A DNA stretch of 16,703 nucleotides from CAZBUK01 sp964495085 (GTDB lineage: Bacteria; Bacteroidota; Ignavibacteria; T3Sed10-11), in NCBI GenBank assembly GCA_964495085.1, contig CAZBUK010000082.1, positions 1 to 16,703 on the forward strand, read 5' to 3'. The position numbers were made by a program, and so were the translations under genes. A model generated the notes under the pieces. It searched no databases, was not told where the DNA came from, and saw only the letters and a list, made by a program, of their open reading frames with translations. Position 1 is the first letter of the stretch. Each line of letters opens with the position of its first letter. Positions 5,655 to 14,067 of this stretch are shown one piece after another.

Positions 5655-8600
5655 CTTCCTCCGAAACTTCCGGTTCTGTCCTGAATACCCTTTGGATGTA
5701 CGCTTTGATCTTCTCTCCCCATTCCTCGAGCAGCGAATAGAAGGTCGGGACGATGACCAGCGTCAGGAACGAGGATATCGAGAGTCCGAATATGACCGCG
5801 ACTCCCAACGGTCCCCAGAACGCGGCGCTCTCCGCGCCCACGATGAAGTGCAGTTCCCGCCAGTTGAAATCGAAGCCGGTCGCGAGCGGCAGTATGCCGA
5901 GGACCGTCGTGACCGCCGTCAGCATCACCGGACGAAGACGGGTCCTGCCCGCCTCGAGCAGCGATTCGTCGAGCGACATGCCCTGGGCGCGTTTCTGTTT
6001 TGCAAAATCGAGCAGCACGATGGCATTCTTCACCACGATGCCGGCGAGCGCGATGACGCCCACGCCGGTCATCACGACGCTGAACGGCATTCGCGTCACC
6101 ATCAATCCGATCAGCACGCCGATCAATGACAATAATACCGAAAGCATGATCACGAACGGCACCTTGACCGAATTAAACTCGGAGACGAGTATCAGAAAGA
6201 CAAGCAGAATCGTGATCAGGAACGCTCTGCCGAGAAATGCTTCCGCCTCTTTCTGTTCCTGGTCTTCTCCCGTAAATGCGATCGTATAGCCGGCGGGCAT
6301 TTCAAAGGAGGCGAGTTCGGCACGCACGTCTTTCAGAACTTCCTGCGGCAGCCTTCCCTCGACGTTGCCCATGATGGTGATGACACGTTTCATATCCTTC
6401 CGCCTGATGTCGGTGATACTCGCAGTACGCTCGATCTCCGCAACCGAGGTGAGCGGGATGGAGAGAAGCGTGCCCTGTTGATTCATGAAGGTTACATGAA
6501 TATTTTCGAGATCGGCGATCGAGGTGCGCTGGTCTTCCCGCAGCCGCGCGGTAATTTTGTATTCGTTCTCGCCCACGCGGTATTTAGACGCTTCGGTGCC
6601 GCTCACCGCGCTCCTGACCGTTCCGCCGATCTGGCCGGTATTGGTCCACAAAAGTCCCGCCTTCTCACGATCGACCACAACCTGAATCTCCGGTTTGCCG
6701 ACGTCGTAATTGTCCTTCAGATCCACCAGACCGGGGACAGCACGGATCCGCTCCCTGATCCGGCCGCTCAGTTGAGCCAACTGGTCGTACTGTTCTCCCG
6801 AGACCTCGATGCTGACCGGTGCGCCGACCGGCGGTCCCCAACCGAGAGGATTGACGCGAATGTCCGCGCCTGAGATGTTCTCCGTCGCCCTTCGAATCTC
6901 TTCCATCGTTGTGAAGCTGCTCTGCGAACGCTTCGTTTTCGGATAAAAATTGATGGAGATCATTCCTTTGTTCGAGGTGCCCTGGCCTCCGAAATCGAAC
7001 GGGTCGTCGGAGGTGCCGATATTTGCGGCGGTAAACTCGATATCAGCCCGCCCGGGTACCGAATCGATCCGGGCTTCTACCTCGCGGGTGATGGCGTTCG
7101 TCACCTCAAGCGACGTTCCCGGAGGCGCGTCTATCGTAACGTTCACCTGCTCGGGCTCGACGTCGGGGAAGAATTCAACTCCCGTATTAAACACACCGTA
7201 GAGCATGAAAACAACGATTAAAAATCCGAGCGCGCCGGCGATCGTCAGACGCTTGTGACCGAGCGTCCAGCCGAGTGCACGCACGTACTTTGTCTGCATC
7301 CATGGAAAGACCTGACGGTCGACTCTATGATAGATGCGGGTTATCGGATTATATCTCCTCCACCATTTGGAATTGTCGATATTCTGCTTCGCTTTGCGTA
7401 TTTCCCGGCGGTAGTTTATCCATTGCGCCCCCTGAACCGGACTTATCACGAAGGCGACAAAAAGCGACGCGCCCAGCGTAATGATCAGCGTGATCGGTAG
7501 ATACCACATGAACTCCCCAACGACTCCGGGCCAGAAGAGGAGCGGAATGAAGGGGGCTATCGTCGTCACGGTCGCCGCAATGACCGGTACGGCGACTTCC
7601 TTAGTGCCGTCTTTGGCGGCCTGCTTCGGAGATTTGCCGTATTCCTGCTGATGGCGGTAGATGTTTTCGATCACCACGACGGCATCGTCCACCAGTATGC
7701 CGAGCACGAGCACGAGCGCGAAGAGCACGACGAAGTTCAGCGTGATATCGAAAGCGCCGAGCACCAGAAATCCGATAAACATGGAGAGTGGAATGGCGGT
7801 GGAGATGAGGAGCGAGTTCTTGAATCCGAAGAACATGAACATTGCGAGAACGACGAGGAACATACCCGTCATGATGCTGTTCTCGAGCTCCTTCACCGAC
7901 CGGTCGATGAAGATCGATTGGTCGTTGGAGATCACGAGCGACACTCCCGCCGGCAGATTCTCCTCTTCGACCCGTACGATCTCCGCTACCTCACCCGCTA
8001 TGCGGATCAGGTTCTCGCCGGCGCGCTTTCTCACCGCAAGCGATACCACCTCTTCGCCGTTCAAGCGCGCAAAGGTCTGCCGGTCTTCGAAGGAGTAATC
8101 GACCTCCGCGACGTCGCGCACGTAGATCGGCTGGCCGTCGCGGATCTTCACGACGACGTCCTCGATCGGGCGCACATCACTGAACTCGCCCGGCACCCTG
8201 ACCGATATATTGGTCGTGCCGTCGTCCATCTGTCCCCCGGGCAGCGACAGGTTCTCGTCGCGGATCGAATTCACAAGATCTTCGAAACTGATCTTGTACG
8301 CATTGAGCCGGTAGAGGTCGGCGTTGACCTGTACTTCCGGAGTCAATCCGCCGTTCAGGTCGACTCTGAGGACTCCGGGGACCGTTTCGAAAATATCCTG
8401 CAGGTCCTCTGCGATTTTCTTCAGGCGTGCGTTCCCCACATTACCACTGACGTTCACGAACATAATGGGGAATTCGCTGAAGTTGATCTCCGAAATGACC
8501 GGATCGAGAATGTCGGTGGGCAGATCGGGGAGCGTCTGATTCACCTTGTCGCGTACGCGGCGCATCGCATCGTCTATATCGACGCCGGTATTGAATTCGA

Positions 8601-8877
8601 TCTGGATGGTCGACAGTCCCTCTTTCGAAACGGAAGCTATCAGCTTCACATCCTTGACCGACTTCAGATTCCGTTCGAGCGGCTGCGTTACCAGTCCCTC
8701 GATATCGGCCGGCGATACGCCGATGTACGGCGTGGTAACGATCACCAGCGGAATCGTAATGTCGGGCGCCGCTTCGCGCGGAAGCGAGCTGTAGGTGGTC
8801 CACCCGATCAGGACGATCAGGAGCAGGAGAATGTAGACCGCTACTTTATTATCTACTGCTATGTTCGAAATACGCAT
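5647..8877 (-). CDS. RND-family efflux pump, inner-membrane permease subunit
   Basis: A 1076-residue RND transporter, slightly longer than usual. It has the standard plan: TM1 at the N-terminus (VYILLLLIVLIGW), a large periplasmic loop (about 35-330), a block of helices, a second loop (about 570-860) and a final helix block. The TM4 motif GILVDDAVVVIENIYRH carries the proton-relay Asp397-Asp398. The second half has VVKNAIVLLDFAK and RLRPVMLTAVTTVLGILPLA. About 60 polar residues (roughly 483-540) link the two halves. It uses the proton gradient to expel substrates through the adaptor and TolC-like channel encoded upstream. The family resembles HAE1-type drug or lipophile exporters, since the metal-type (CusA) signature is not evident; the substrate is unknown. 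It lies 84 bp after the adaptor gene. Its last codons, GTG TCT TGA, lie within the flanking tandem repeat. ATG 8877 has no clear SD. Confidence 0.96.
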   Translation of the reverse strand: MRISNIAVDNKVAVYILLLLIVLIGWTTYSSLPREAAPDITIPLVIVTTPYIGVSPADIEGLVTQPLERNLKSVKDVKLIASVSKEGLSTIQIEFNTGVDIDDAMRRVRDKVNQTLPDLPTDILDPVISEINFSEFPIMFVNVSGNVGNARLKKIAEDLQDIFETVPGVLRVDLNGGLTPEVQVNADLYRLNAYKISFEDLVNSIRDENLSLPGGQMDDGTTNISVRVPGEFSDVRPIEDVVVKIRDGQPIYVRDVAEVDYSFEDRQTFARLNGEEVVSLAVRKRAGENLIRIAGEVAEIVRVEEENLPAGVSLVISNDQSIFIDRSVKELENSIMTGMFLVVLAMFMFFGFKNSLLISTAIPLSMFIGFLVLGAFDITLNFVVLFALVLVLGILVDDAVVVIENIYRHQQEYGKSPKQAAKDGTKEVAVPVIAATVTTIAPFIPLLFWPGVVGEFMWYLPITLIITLGASLFVAFVISPVQGAQWINYRREIRKAKQNIDNSKWWRRYNPITRIYHRVDRQVFPWMQTKYVRALGWTLGHKRLTIAGALGFLIVVFMLYGVFNTGVEFFPDVEPEQVNVTIDAPPGTSLEVTNAITREVEARIDSVPGRADIEFTAANIGTSDDPFDFGGQGTSNKGMISINFYPKTKRSQSSFTTMEEIRRATENISGADIRVNPLGWGPPVGAPVSIEVSGEQYDQLAQLSGRIRERIRAVPGLVDLKDNYDVGKPEIQVVVDREKAGLLWTNTGQIGGTVRSAVSGTEASKYRVGENEYKITARLREDQRTSIADLENIHVTFMNQQGTLLSIPLTSVAEIERTASITDIRRKDMKRVITIMGNVEGRLPQEVLKDVRAELASFEMPAGYTIAFTGEDQEQKEAEAFLGRAFLITILLVFLILVSEFNSVKVPFVIMLSVLLSLIGVLIGLMVTRMPFSVVMTGVGVIALAGIVVKNAIVLLDFAKQKRAQGMSLDESLLEAGRTRLRPVMLTAVTTVLGILPLATGFDFNWRELHFIVGAESAAFWGPLGVAVIFGLSISSFLTLVIVPTFYSLLEEWGEKIKAYIQRVFRTEPEVSEEVS

Positions 8878-8961
8878 GTGGTTTTACTATGTGTGTATAA
8901 TATGAATGAAAAATATGGTTTCCGTTTCGATTTACGCACCCGGTTTGTAAGCATCCCCGGA

Positions 8962-10077
8962 TTATTCGATCGTAACCCGTTGTCCGTCAACCAGCTTGTG
9001 ATATCCTTCGACGACGACCCGATCGCCCGGATTCAGACCTTCGACGATCTCGACGCGGCTTCCCTGGCGTCCGCCAAGCCGTACGGTCCGCTCGCGGGCG
9101 GTATCGCTGTTGGTGACGTAGACGATATGTTTGTTATGATCGATCCGTTGGACCACATTCTCGCCGATGAGGATCGCGTTCTCGCGCGAATCGAGCGTCA
9201 CCGCCACCTTCGCGATCATCTCCGGTTTGAATTTACCGCCGGGATTCCGGAAGTGGATCTCGACCGGGAGAGTCCGGTTGCTCGACGAAATCGTAGCGCC
9301 GGCGAAATCGATGTTACCCGAGAGGGTATCGCCCGGATAGCTGTCGAAAGTAATCTGTACCGCCGAACCCTGCCCGACCTTGCCGGCATAACGTTCGGGA
9401 ATTTCCGCCGTTACTTTGATCATGTTCATGTTCACGACATAGGCGACCGGGACGGCCGGAGGCGCGAATTCTCCCGCTTCGAGGAACCGGTTATCGAGAA
9501 TCCCGTCGATCGGACTGCGCAGACGCGTCCGCTCGAGCCGCGATCGGGCGAGATCCGCCTGGGCCTTTGCAGCGTCGCGCGAGTACTCGGCGTTCTTGAC
9601 CTGCAATTCGCTGATACCCTGTTCATCGAACACGGATTTTTGCCGTTCGTAATTCAACTCGGCAAGCCGGTACTGGGCGTTTGCCGCATCGAAGCTCGCC
9701 TGCAGAATGTCGTCGTTCAGGACGGCAACGATATCGCCCTTGCGCACCGTATCTCCCTTGTTCATTCTCCATGCTTTGATCACACCCCCCTCTTCGGGAC
9801 TGATCATGACGCTTTCGTATGCCTTCACGATTCCGCTCAGGCGTATCGATTCGGTGAAGGTCTCCGGTTTCACTTCCCGGACGACGACTTCAACCGCCCT
9901 GGCCTCTCTGCCGATTTCCGGTATTTCATTATCAGCATCCGTCCTGCTGCAGCCTGCATATATCGCGACCGCCGCTATCGCTGTGAAGAGTAGTACATTG
10001 AGTCTCATCTTGGTAATCCCGTCCTGAATTGTTGAATTATTCCTGATAGTTCGATTAGTTTCGGCTGTTGTCCTCAT
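8962..10077 (-). CDS. RND periplasmic adaptor (membrane fusion protein, HlyD-like)
   Basis: A 371-residue adaptor linking the RND pump to the outer-membrane channel. After a hydrophobic signal (about 29-42) ending in YAGC, Cys43 may be lipidated, though Tyr at -3 is unusual for a lipobox. The order is typical: lipoyl half (GGVIKAWRMNKGDTVRKGD, about 97-115), a coiled-coil hairpin (about 125-190, rich in Ala, Glu, Arg), the second lipoyl half (LRSPIDGILDNRFLEAGEF), then beta-barrel and membrane-proximal domains ending LNPGDRVVVEGYHKLVDGQ. ATG 10077 overlaps the stop of the TolC-like gene as ATGA, with GGAGGAG just upstream, so the two are translationally coupled. Met24 (10008) would give a shorter n-region but has only a weak ribosome site. 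Substrate is not readable. Confidence 0.93.
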   Translation of the reverse strand: MRTTAETNRTIRNNSTIQDGITKMRLNVLLFTAIAAVAIYAGCSRTDADNEIPEIGREARAVEVVVREVKPETFTESIRLSGIVKAYESVMISPEEGGVIKAWRMNKGDTVRKGDIVAVLNDDILQASFDAANAQYRLAELNYERQKSVFDEQGISELQVKNAEYSRDAAKAQADLARSRLERTRLRSPIDGILDNRFLEAGEFAPPAVPVAYVVNMNMIKVTAEIPERYAGKVGQGSAVQITFDSYPGDTLSGNIDFAGATISSSNRTLPVEIHFRNPGGKFKPEMIAKVAVTLDSRENAILIGENVVQRIDHNKHIVYVTNSDTARERTVRLGGRQGSRVEIVEGLNPGDRVVVEGYHKLVDGQRVTIE

Positions 10078-11417
10078 CTCATCTCCTCCGGCATTCTGCC
10101 CAATATGTTATCCAGTTCGGCGGATGCTACCAGATAGTCATACACCGCCTGCATCCGGTTCACCTGCGCCTGAGTCAGGGCAAGTTGTGCGTCGTTGACC
10201 TCGAGCTGCGTTCCCGATCCGCTCGTGTAGCGTGTCGTCGCGATCCGGTACCCCTTCTCCGCCTGTTCGACGGTCCGTTCCTGGGAGCCGACCCGTTTAC
10301 CGGCCTCTTCGATTTTAAGAAGGGCGGAGTGGACCATGGTTTTGAGCGCGGTTTCGTAGGCTGACAGTTGTTGCTGCGATTTATTCAGCTCCATTTTGGA
10401 TTGTTGGACCCGCGAGTTTGTCTGGAGTCCCTGAAAAATGTTGAATGAAACCGAAATGCCGACTATCGAGCTGCCGATGAAATCCGCTCCGCCGAAATTG
10501 AACCGGTTCTTCGCCGCCTGATACTGGTAGTTGCCGAAGATCTCGACGGTGGGCAGATACCGCGATCGCTCAAAGTTTATGAACGCCCTGTTGACATCGA
10601 CCTGCAGCCGCATCGCCTGAATCGTCGCGTTGGTCGTCAGCACGTTGTTCTGAGCGGTGGCAAGAAGTTCTCTGCTTACTTCACGAAACTCGAGTTCGCC
10701 GTCCACCTCGATCGCTTCGGTTACGCTTATCCCCATGGCCGCCTTCAATCCGTCGAGTGCGAGTGCATAGCCGTTCTCCGCCTGAATGACCGCCGGCCGG
10801 AGATTGTCCACTCCAACCGATGCGCGAAGCTCGTCGTATTCCGAGACGATCCCCTGGCTGGTGAGCAGCTTAACGTTCCGCAGATTCTCCTCCGCGTTGA
10901 TCAGATTTGCGTGCATCATATCCCGCACTTCTGCCGCGAGGAGGACCGAATAAAAAGCTATCCGGACGTTGGCCACGGTTTCGAGTTCCTTGGCCCTGTA
11001 CATTTCTTCCGATGCCCTCGAGTAGATGCGCGCGGCTCCCACGCCGGTGAAAACGGCCGCATCGAAAATTTTCTGGCGGGCGCTCAATACCATGTTGAAT
11101 GCGTGATCGGACCCGATCTCGATCGGGATTATCGCGTCGCTTCCCGGGTTCTGGAAATCGGGGAGGAAGAAGACCGGTTTCTTCAACGCATGCGAATATT
11201 CGCCGTAGAAGTCCACAGCCGGGAGCGCGGTTCCGTATGCTTCGTTCACCTGGGCGCGGGCTTTCCGCACCTCATACCTGCTCGATGCAAGCTGCTGATT
11301 CCGTTCCAGCGCGATACGAACCGCATCGTCGAGAGTAAGTCTGGTCTGAGCGATTACCGGTGCAGCAAGGGTTACGGCGAGAAGAACGGCCGGAATATAG
11401 GCGAGTAACTTTTTCAT
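10074..11417 (-). CDS. TolC-family outer-membrane efflux channel
   Basis: A 447-residue outer-membrane channel from the preferred start. MKKLLAYIPAVLLAVTLAA is a clear signal peptide with a likely cut after Ala23 (VIA|QT). The mature N-terminus, LTLDDAVRIALERNQQL, is the hallmark start of TolC-family proteins. Two structural repeats rich in Ala, Gln and Glu follow, including the long helix near the end (ERTVEQAEKGYRIATTRYTSG, then LEVNDAQLALTQAQ). TolC-type trimers form the outer-membrane duct for RND pumps. The open frame extends to 11477, but ATG 11417 has AGGA six bases upstream and starts directly with the signal peptide. First gene of the efflux operon; it overlaps the adaptor gene by 4 bp. 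No TetR/MarR-type regulator lies nearby. Confidence 0.93.
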   Translation of the reverse strand: MKKLLAYIPAVLLAVTLAAPVIAQTRLTLDDAVRIALERNQQLASSRYEVRKARAQVNEAYGTALPAVDFYGEYSHALKKPVFFLPDFQNPGSDAIIPIEIGSDHAFNMVLSARQKIFDAAVFTGVGAARIYSRASEEMYRAKELETVANVRIAFYSVLLAAEVRDMMHANLINAEENLRNVKLLTSQGIVSEYDELRASVGVDNLRPAVIQAENGYALALDGLKAAMGISVTEAIEVDGELEFREVSRELLATAQNNVLTTNATIQAMRLQVDVNRAFINFERSRYLPTVEIFGNYQYQAAKNRFNFGGADFIGSSIVGISVSFNIFQGLQTNSRVQQSKMELNKSQQQLSAYETALKTMVHSALLKIEEAGKRVGSQERTVEQAEKGYRIATTRYTSGSGTQLEVNDAQLALTQAQVNRMQAVYDYLVASAELDNILGRMPEEMR

Positions 11418-12021
11418 TGCATTCCTGTTATTATGATCCGATGATTTATAACGAGCATAAATTCTTATCTCGTCCATAGCGGAGATCTCGTACTATGGAA
11501 GGGGTATTGTTTAGATATTGTGTTTTTCTCTGATTTCCGGCGACAGGTCTGACCGGGATGATCATCAGCACAAGTACCGCATCATCCGGATTAATCCAGA
11601 GCACTCTACAATCGCTTGACTTCCCACCTGGGAGAGCTGGTCCAATCTATACTATAATAAACTGTAGGACAGGAGAGTATGCAGCATTAACAATCGGCGG
11701 AACATCGAAGTTTCAGCAGATTTCCACAAAAATATGTCGATCGACATCCGGCTCCCGATCCAATACCGGATAAGCCGGATTCCTCCTTCCCGTTTTACGT
11801 ATATGATTTATACGAGAGAAGCGGCCGTTTCGTTACATATCCTCCCATTTTTATTTAAAAATCCGGAATTTGTTGAAATATCCGAATACAGACAAATCCA
11901 GCGGGAAATCGTTCCAGCGCATCGGCTGCTTTACCCTGTTTCTCAATCAGCGCGATAAAGTATACAGCCATTCGATACGGAAATCAGCCCTAAATCGGTG
12001 AACGACGACCCTTCATCGGTA

Positions 12022-12082
12022 ATTTGCGGATGGAGTCGTGCGGCAGTTCCACGAGAAAATGCCGCAAATGCGCACTTTCGCA
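12022..12082. other. Cluster of mutually exclusive stem-loops
   Basis: TGCGGCA (12039-12045) pairs perfectly with TGCCGCA (12060-12066). The same right arm, as CCGCAAAT (12062-12069), also pairs perfectly with ATTTGCGG (12022-12029). A third small hairpin (TGCG 12069-12072 with CGCA 12079-12082) touches the end of that arm. Alternative pairing of this kind can occur in regulatory RNA, but no transcript is shown and chance is possible. Confidence 0.35.
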
Positions 12083-12283
12083 GCATATGTACGATAGTCG
12101 ATTAAGGGTTAGCGAAATCGACAGTTTAACCGGGGTCGATGTATCGGATATAGGGGGAAGGACTTAATGCAGGCGAAAGGGAAGGTGAGCGATCACAAGG
12201 TGAAGTCTTTCAGATACAAACCGACGTCGGATGAATGGTAGTGTAAGATACATAACTGCATAGGATGAGGGAGTAAGGTGTTA

Positions 12284-12313
12284 CCCGCCCTTTCAGGGAT
12301 TTAAAAGAGCGGG
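12284..12313 (-). terminator. Possible terminator of the truncated hemoglobin gene
   Basis: A stem pairs CCCGC-C-CTTT with AAAG-A-GCGGG (one mismatch), about 15 bp past the stop codon of the hemoglobin gene. No T tract follows on either strand, so an intrinsic terminator is uncertain. Confidence 0.3.
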
Positions 12314-12327
12314 GGAACACTGTACTC

Positions 12328-12816
12328 TTAGCGGTCGCTTGTAACTACTATATCGTCTTTCGAAGGTCCGAGTATGCTGAATAGTTCCTGGGTCTCTTTT
12401 TCCGGTACATTGTGTTTCTCAAGGGTTGCGGCAAATATTTCAACCATACGGTTCCATTCTGCATCCGAAACGTTTAATCCTTTGTGGGCTTCCCTCATAT
12501 CAAGGCCGGTATACTGGCATGGTCCCCCGGTCTCCTGACATACCAATGTAGTGATCTGGTATTTCACGTATGGAGCAGCATCGGGAGTCTTACGTTCCTT
12601 GACTGCAGGATTTGACATGATGAGCTGATCCTGAATGAACACATCAACAAAATCACTTACTACCAGCGATATTGCAGTAAGACCTCCCAGACGTTCATAG
12701 AGTGATTTCTCCTCCTGCTGCGGATCCGATTGAGCAAAGGATGTACAGCTCAGCGCTAAATGAACGGAGAGAATCAGGAAAAGAATTATGGCGGTATAAG
12801 ATTTGGTTAGTATCAT
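12328..12816 (-). CDS. Exported group 1 truncated hemoglobin
   Basis: A 162-residue protein: an N-terminal signal sequence (hydrophobic residues 8-23) plus a truncated globin of normal length (about 37-155). Family features include SLYERLGGLTAISLVV at the start of the globin domain, the ETGGPCQYTGLDMREAHKGL segment with proximal haem ligand His111, and the closing FSILGPSKDDIV. Group 1 truncated hemoglobins bind O2 or NO and are often linked to NO detoxification or redox sensing. The leader suggests a periplasmic or surface location; the cut may follow Ala28 (SFA|QS), though a lipoprotein at Cys24 cannot be excluded. A strong GGGAGG lies six bases before ATG 12816. Upstream, in the same direction, is a DoxX-type protein about 340 bp away. 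Confidence 0.93.
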   Translation of the reverse strand: MILTKSYTAIILFLILSVHLALSCTSFAQSDPQQEEKSLYERLGGLTAISLVVSDFVDVFIQDQLIMSNPAVKERKTPDAAPYVKYQITTLVCQETGGPCQYTGLDMREAHKGLNVSDAEWNRMVEIFAATLEKHNVPEKETQELFSILGPSKDDIVVTSDR

Positions 12817-13155
12817 ACAGGCCTCCCTTTTTGATAACTAAGGTTAAGAGTATGTACTGCGCTTATTTGAGCCCTCAAGGTAGGGAAAATAACTGAGATG
12901 GTCAATGTCAAAATAATAACGTGCCAAGTGAGTTGTATTCGGAACAGGTACGTATCCTCTGAATCCGTGCACCGGCCCTTATCTCAATAATAACATTCGT
13001 TTCTGGCTGATGATCGCCGGCGGAGGGCTGTCCGAATGTTCCGACGATCCTGGTGAGAATTTTAATAGGCGATGTTTTCCGGAGAGGCCCGGGAATCGTG
13101 GTCTTCCGTATACTGAACTCCGGATAATTCCCACGGTTCAACAAAACTCACACCA
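12817..13155. other. Spacer between DoxX and hemoglobin genes
   Basis: Only a weak 78-codon frame (12908-13144, minus) is present. Its peptide has no recognisable domain, signal or ribosome site, so it is not called as a gene. The hemoglobin ribosome site GGGAGG is at 12822-12827. No clear promoter or terminator is seen. Confidence 0.4.
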
Positions 13156-13566
13156 TCAATCGTAAACCCCTGCGTGAGACTTCCCCGTCCTGCCGTAAAT
13201 CAACAACAGGACGGCCAGGATAAGGATGCTGTATTCAACGCCTCCGCTCCCCGGACCGACTGTGAACCACCCTCTCGGGAGGTGGACCAGAAATATGCCC
13301 ATCACGATAACGATGCCATGAAATATAACGCAATACCTCACTTTCAGGCCGATCGCCATCAAACTTCCGAATATTACCTCTCCGAGCGTGACGATCAGGG
13401 CGAAGACAATGCCGAGCGGAAAACCCTTTGATTCAAGGAAACCGCCGAATTCCGGAACGGTCCAGTTTATCAATCGAGCAGCTCCGTGGGTAACAAAGAT
13501 GATACCCATCGTAAAACGGAGCAGGAGGAAGGGGTATCTGTCGGAGAAATGCAGTAATTTCGTAAT
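13156..13566 (-). CDS. DoxX-family membrane protein, probably with a non-canonical ATT start
   Basis: A small membrane protein with about four hydrophobic helices. The first is LLLRFTMGIIFVTHGAARL, typical of the DoxX family, where an Arg and then F-x-x-H-G mark the first helix. Roles proposed for the family include respiratory or redox-linked membrane complexes; this member's function is unknown. The first in-frame ATG (13509) lies inside helix 1 and would cut off the conserved Arg. The frame stays open upstream to a TGA with no ATG, GTG or TTG. The segment ATT-ACG-AAA-TTA-CTG-CAT, preceded by AGGGAGG and four bases, gives a normal N-terminus (ITKLLHF) if ATT 13566 initiates. A base error changing ATG to ATT is equally possible. 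Length 136 residues from ATT, 117 from ATG. Confidence 0.8.
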   Translation of the reverse strand: MTKLLHFSDRYPFLLLRFTMGIIFVTHGAARLINWTVPEFGGFLESKGFPLGIVFALIVTLGEVIFGSLMAIGLKVRYCVIFHGIVIVMGIFLVHLPRGWFTVGPGSGGVEYSILILAVLLLIYGRTGKSHAGVYD

Positions 13567-13570
13567 TTTG

Positions 13571-13577
13571 CCTCCCT
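13571..13577 (-). promoter_or_regulatory. Shine-Dalgarno for DoxX at a non-canonical start
   Basis: AGGGAGG on the minus strand, four bases before ATT 13564-13566, and more than 55 bases before the first ATG. It marks the true start as upstream of the ATG. Confidence 0.55.
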
Positions 13578-13689
13578 GAGGGTTGAGAGGGGTATTCTGC
13601 GGGACTCAGCGCCGCCGTCCGGCGCCTGGATTGAGTCGGTCCTCTATTATATAGTCGCTGATGTCACGCAAAACACTCATTACGCGGAA

Positions 13690-13830
13690 AAAATCTAAAT
13701 CCGAATCTTTAAATTTGAACGCAAATCCAATTGACCAAAATTCAAATTTTCCAAACCTCTCGTTTTTTCACTGTTTTGAACATTTTAACATTCGATCTTA
13801 ACTATGGTTTCGTGCTTCGGATTTTTAAAT
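13690..13830. repeat. Degenerate AT-rich inverted-repeat segment
   Basis: AAATCCGAA (13697-13705) is the exact reverse complement of TTCGGATTT (13816-13824). The segment between includes ATTCAAATTTTCC-like AT-rich stretches. It is far more AT-rich than its surroundings and encodes nothing recognisable. It resembles degenerate dispersed intergenic repeats of environmental genomes, but a second copy is not present in this window. Confidence 0.5.
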
Positions 13831-14041
13831 CAATAAAAAGCAATCATGTAATAATCTCACCTTATCTCAGTAATCATATAAAAACACGATTTGTGGATAT
13901 GGGTTCTGATTGATTCCACTGAAATTGTGGCCTTCCTTAACGTAATATCGTTTCATGTTAACAATGTACTCATTATATTCGGGTTGTGCATGTATCGCAT
14001 GGTTTTTACGGCCCTGAGCCGTTCATGCCCTGCATGCAAGC

Positions 14042-14067
14042 TCAGACCTTTGAGAGACGCGGTCTGA
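14042..14067. other. 7-bp perfect hairpin upstream of the histidine kinase
   Basis: TCAGACC pairs with GGTCTGA around a 12-base loop. It lies 260 bp before the kinase start. It could be an operator or RNA hairpin; there is no T tract. Confidence 0.3.

Larger units (their letters stand above)
11418..12327. other. Gene-free spacer with hairpin-forming stretches
   Basis: No open frame here has a convincing protein signature; short frames of 64-74 codons look accidental. The left part should hold the efflux operon promoter, and TATAAA near 11447 on the minus strand is a weak -10 candidate. The part from about 12000 has competing stem-loops and an unusual run of purine-rich segments, described separately. 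Base composition is more AT-rich than in the genes. Confidence 0.5.

Noticed and set aside
7651..9993. A 780-codon open frame on the plus strand
   Set aside because: It runs antisense through the RND and adaptor genes, is extremely rich in His, Asp, Glu and Arg, and has no family features. It reflects codon bias of the real minus-strand genes.
12908..13144. 78-codon minus-strand frame between DoxX and the hemoglobin
   Set aside because: No ribosome site, family motif or coding-like composition was seen; treated as spacer.
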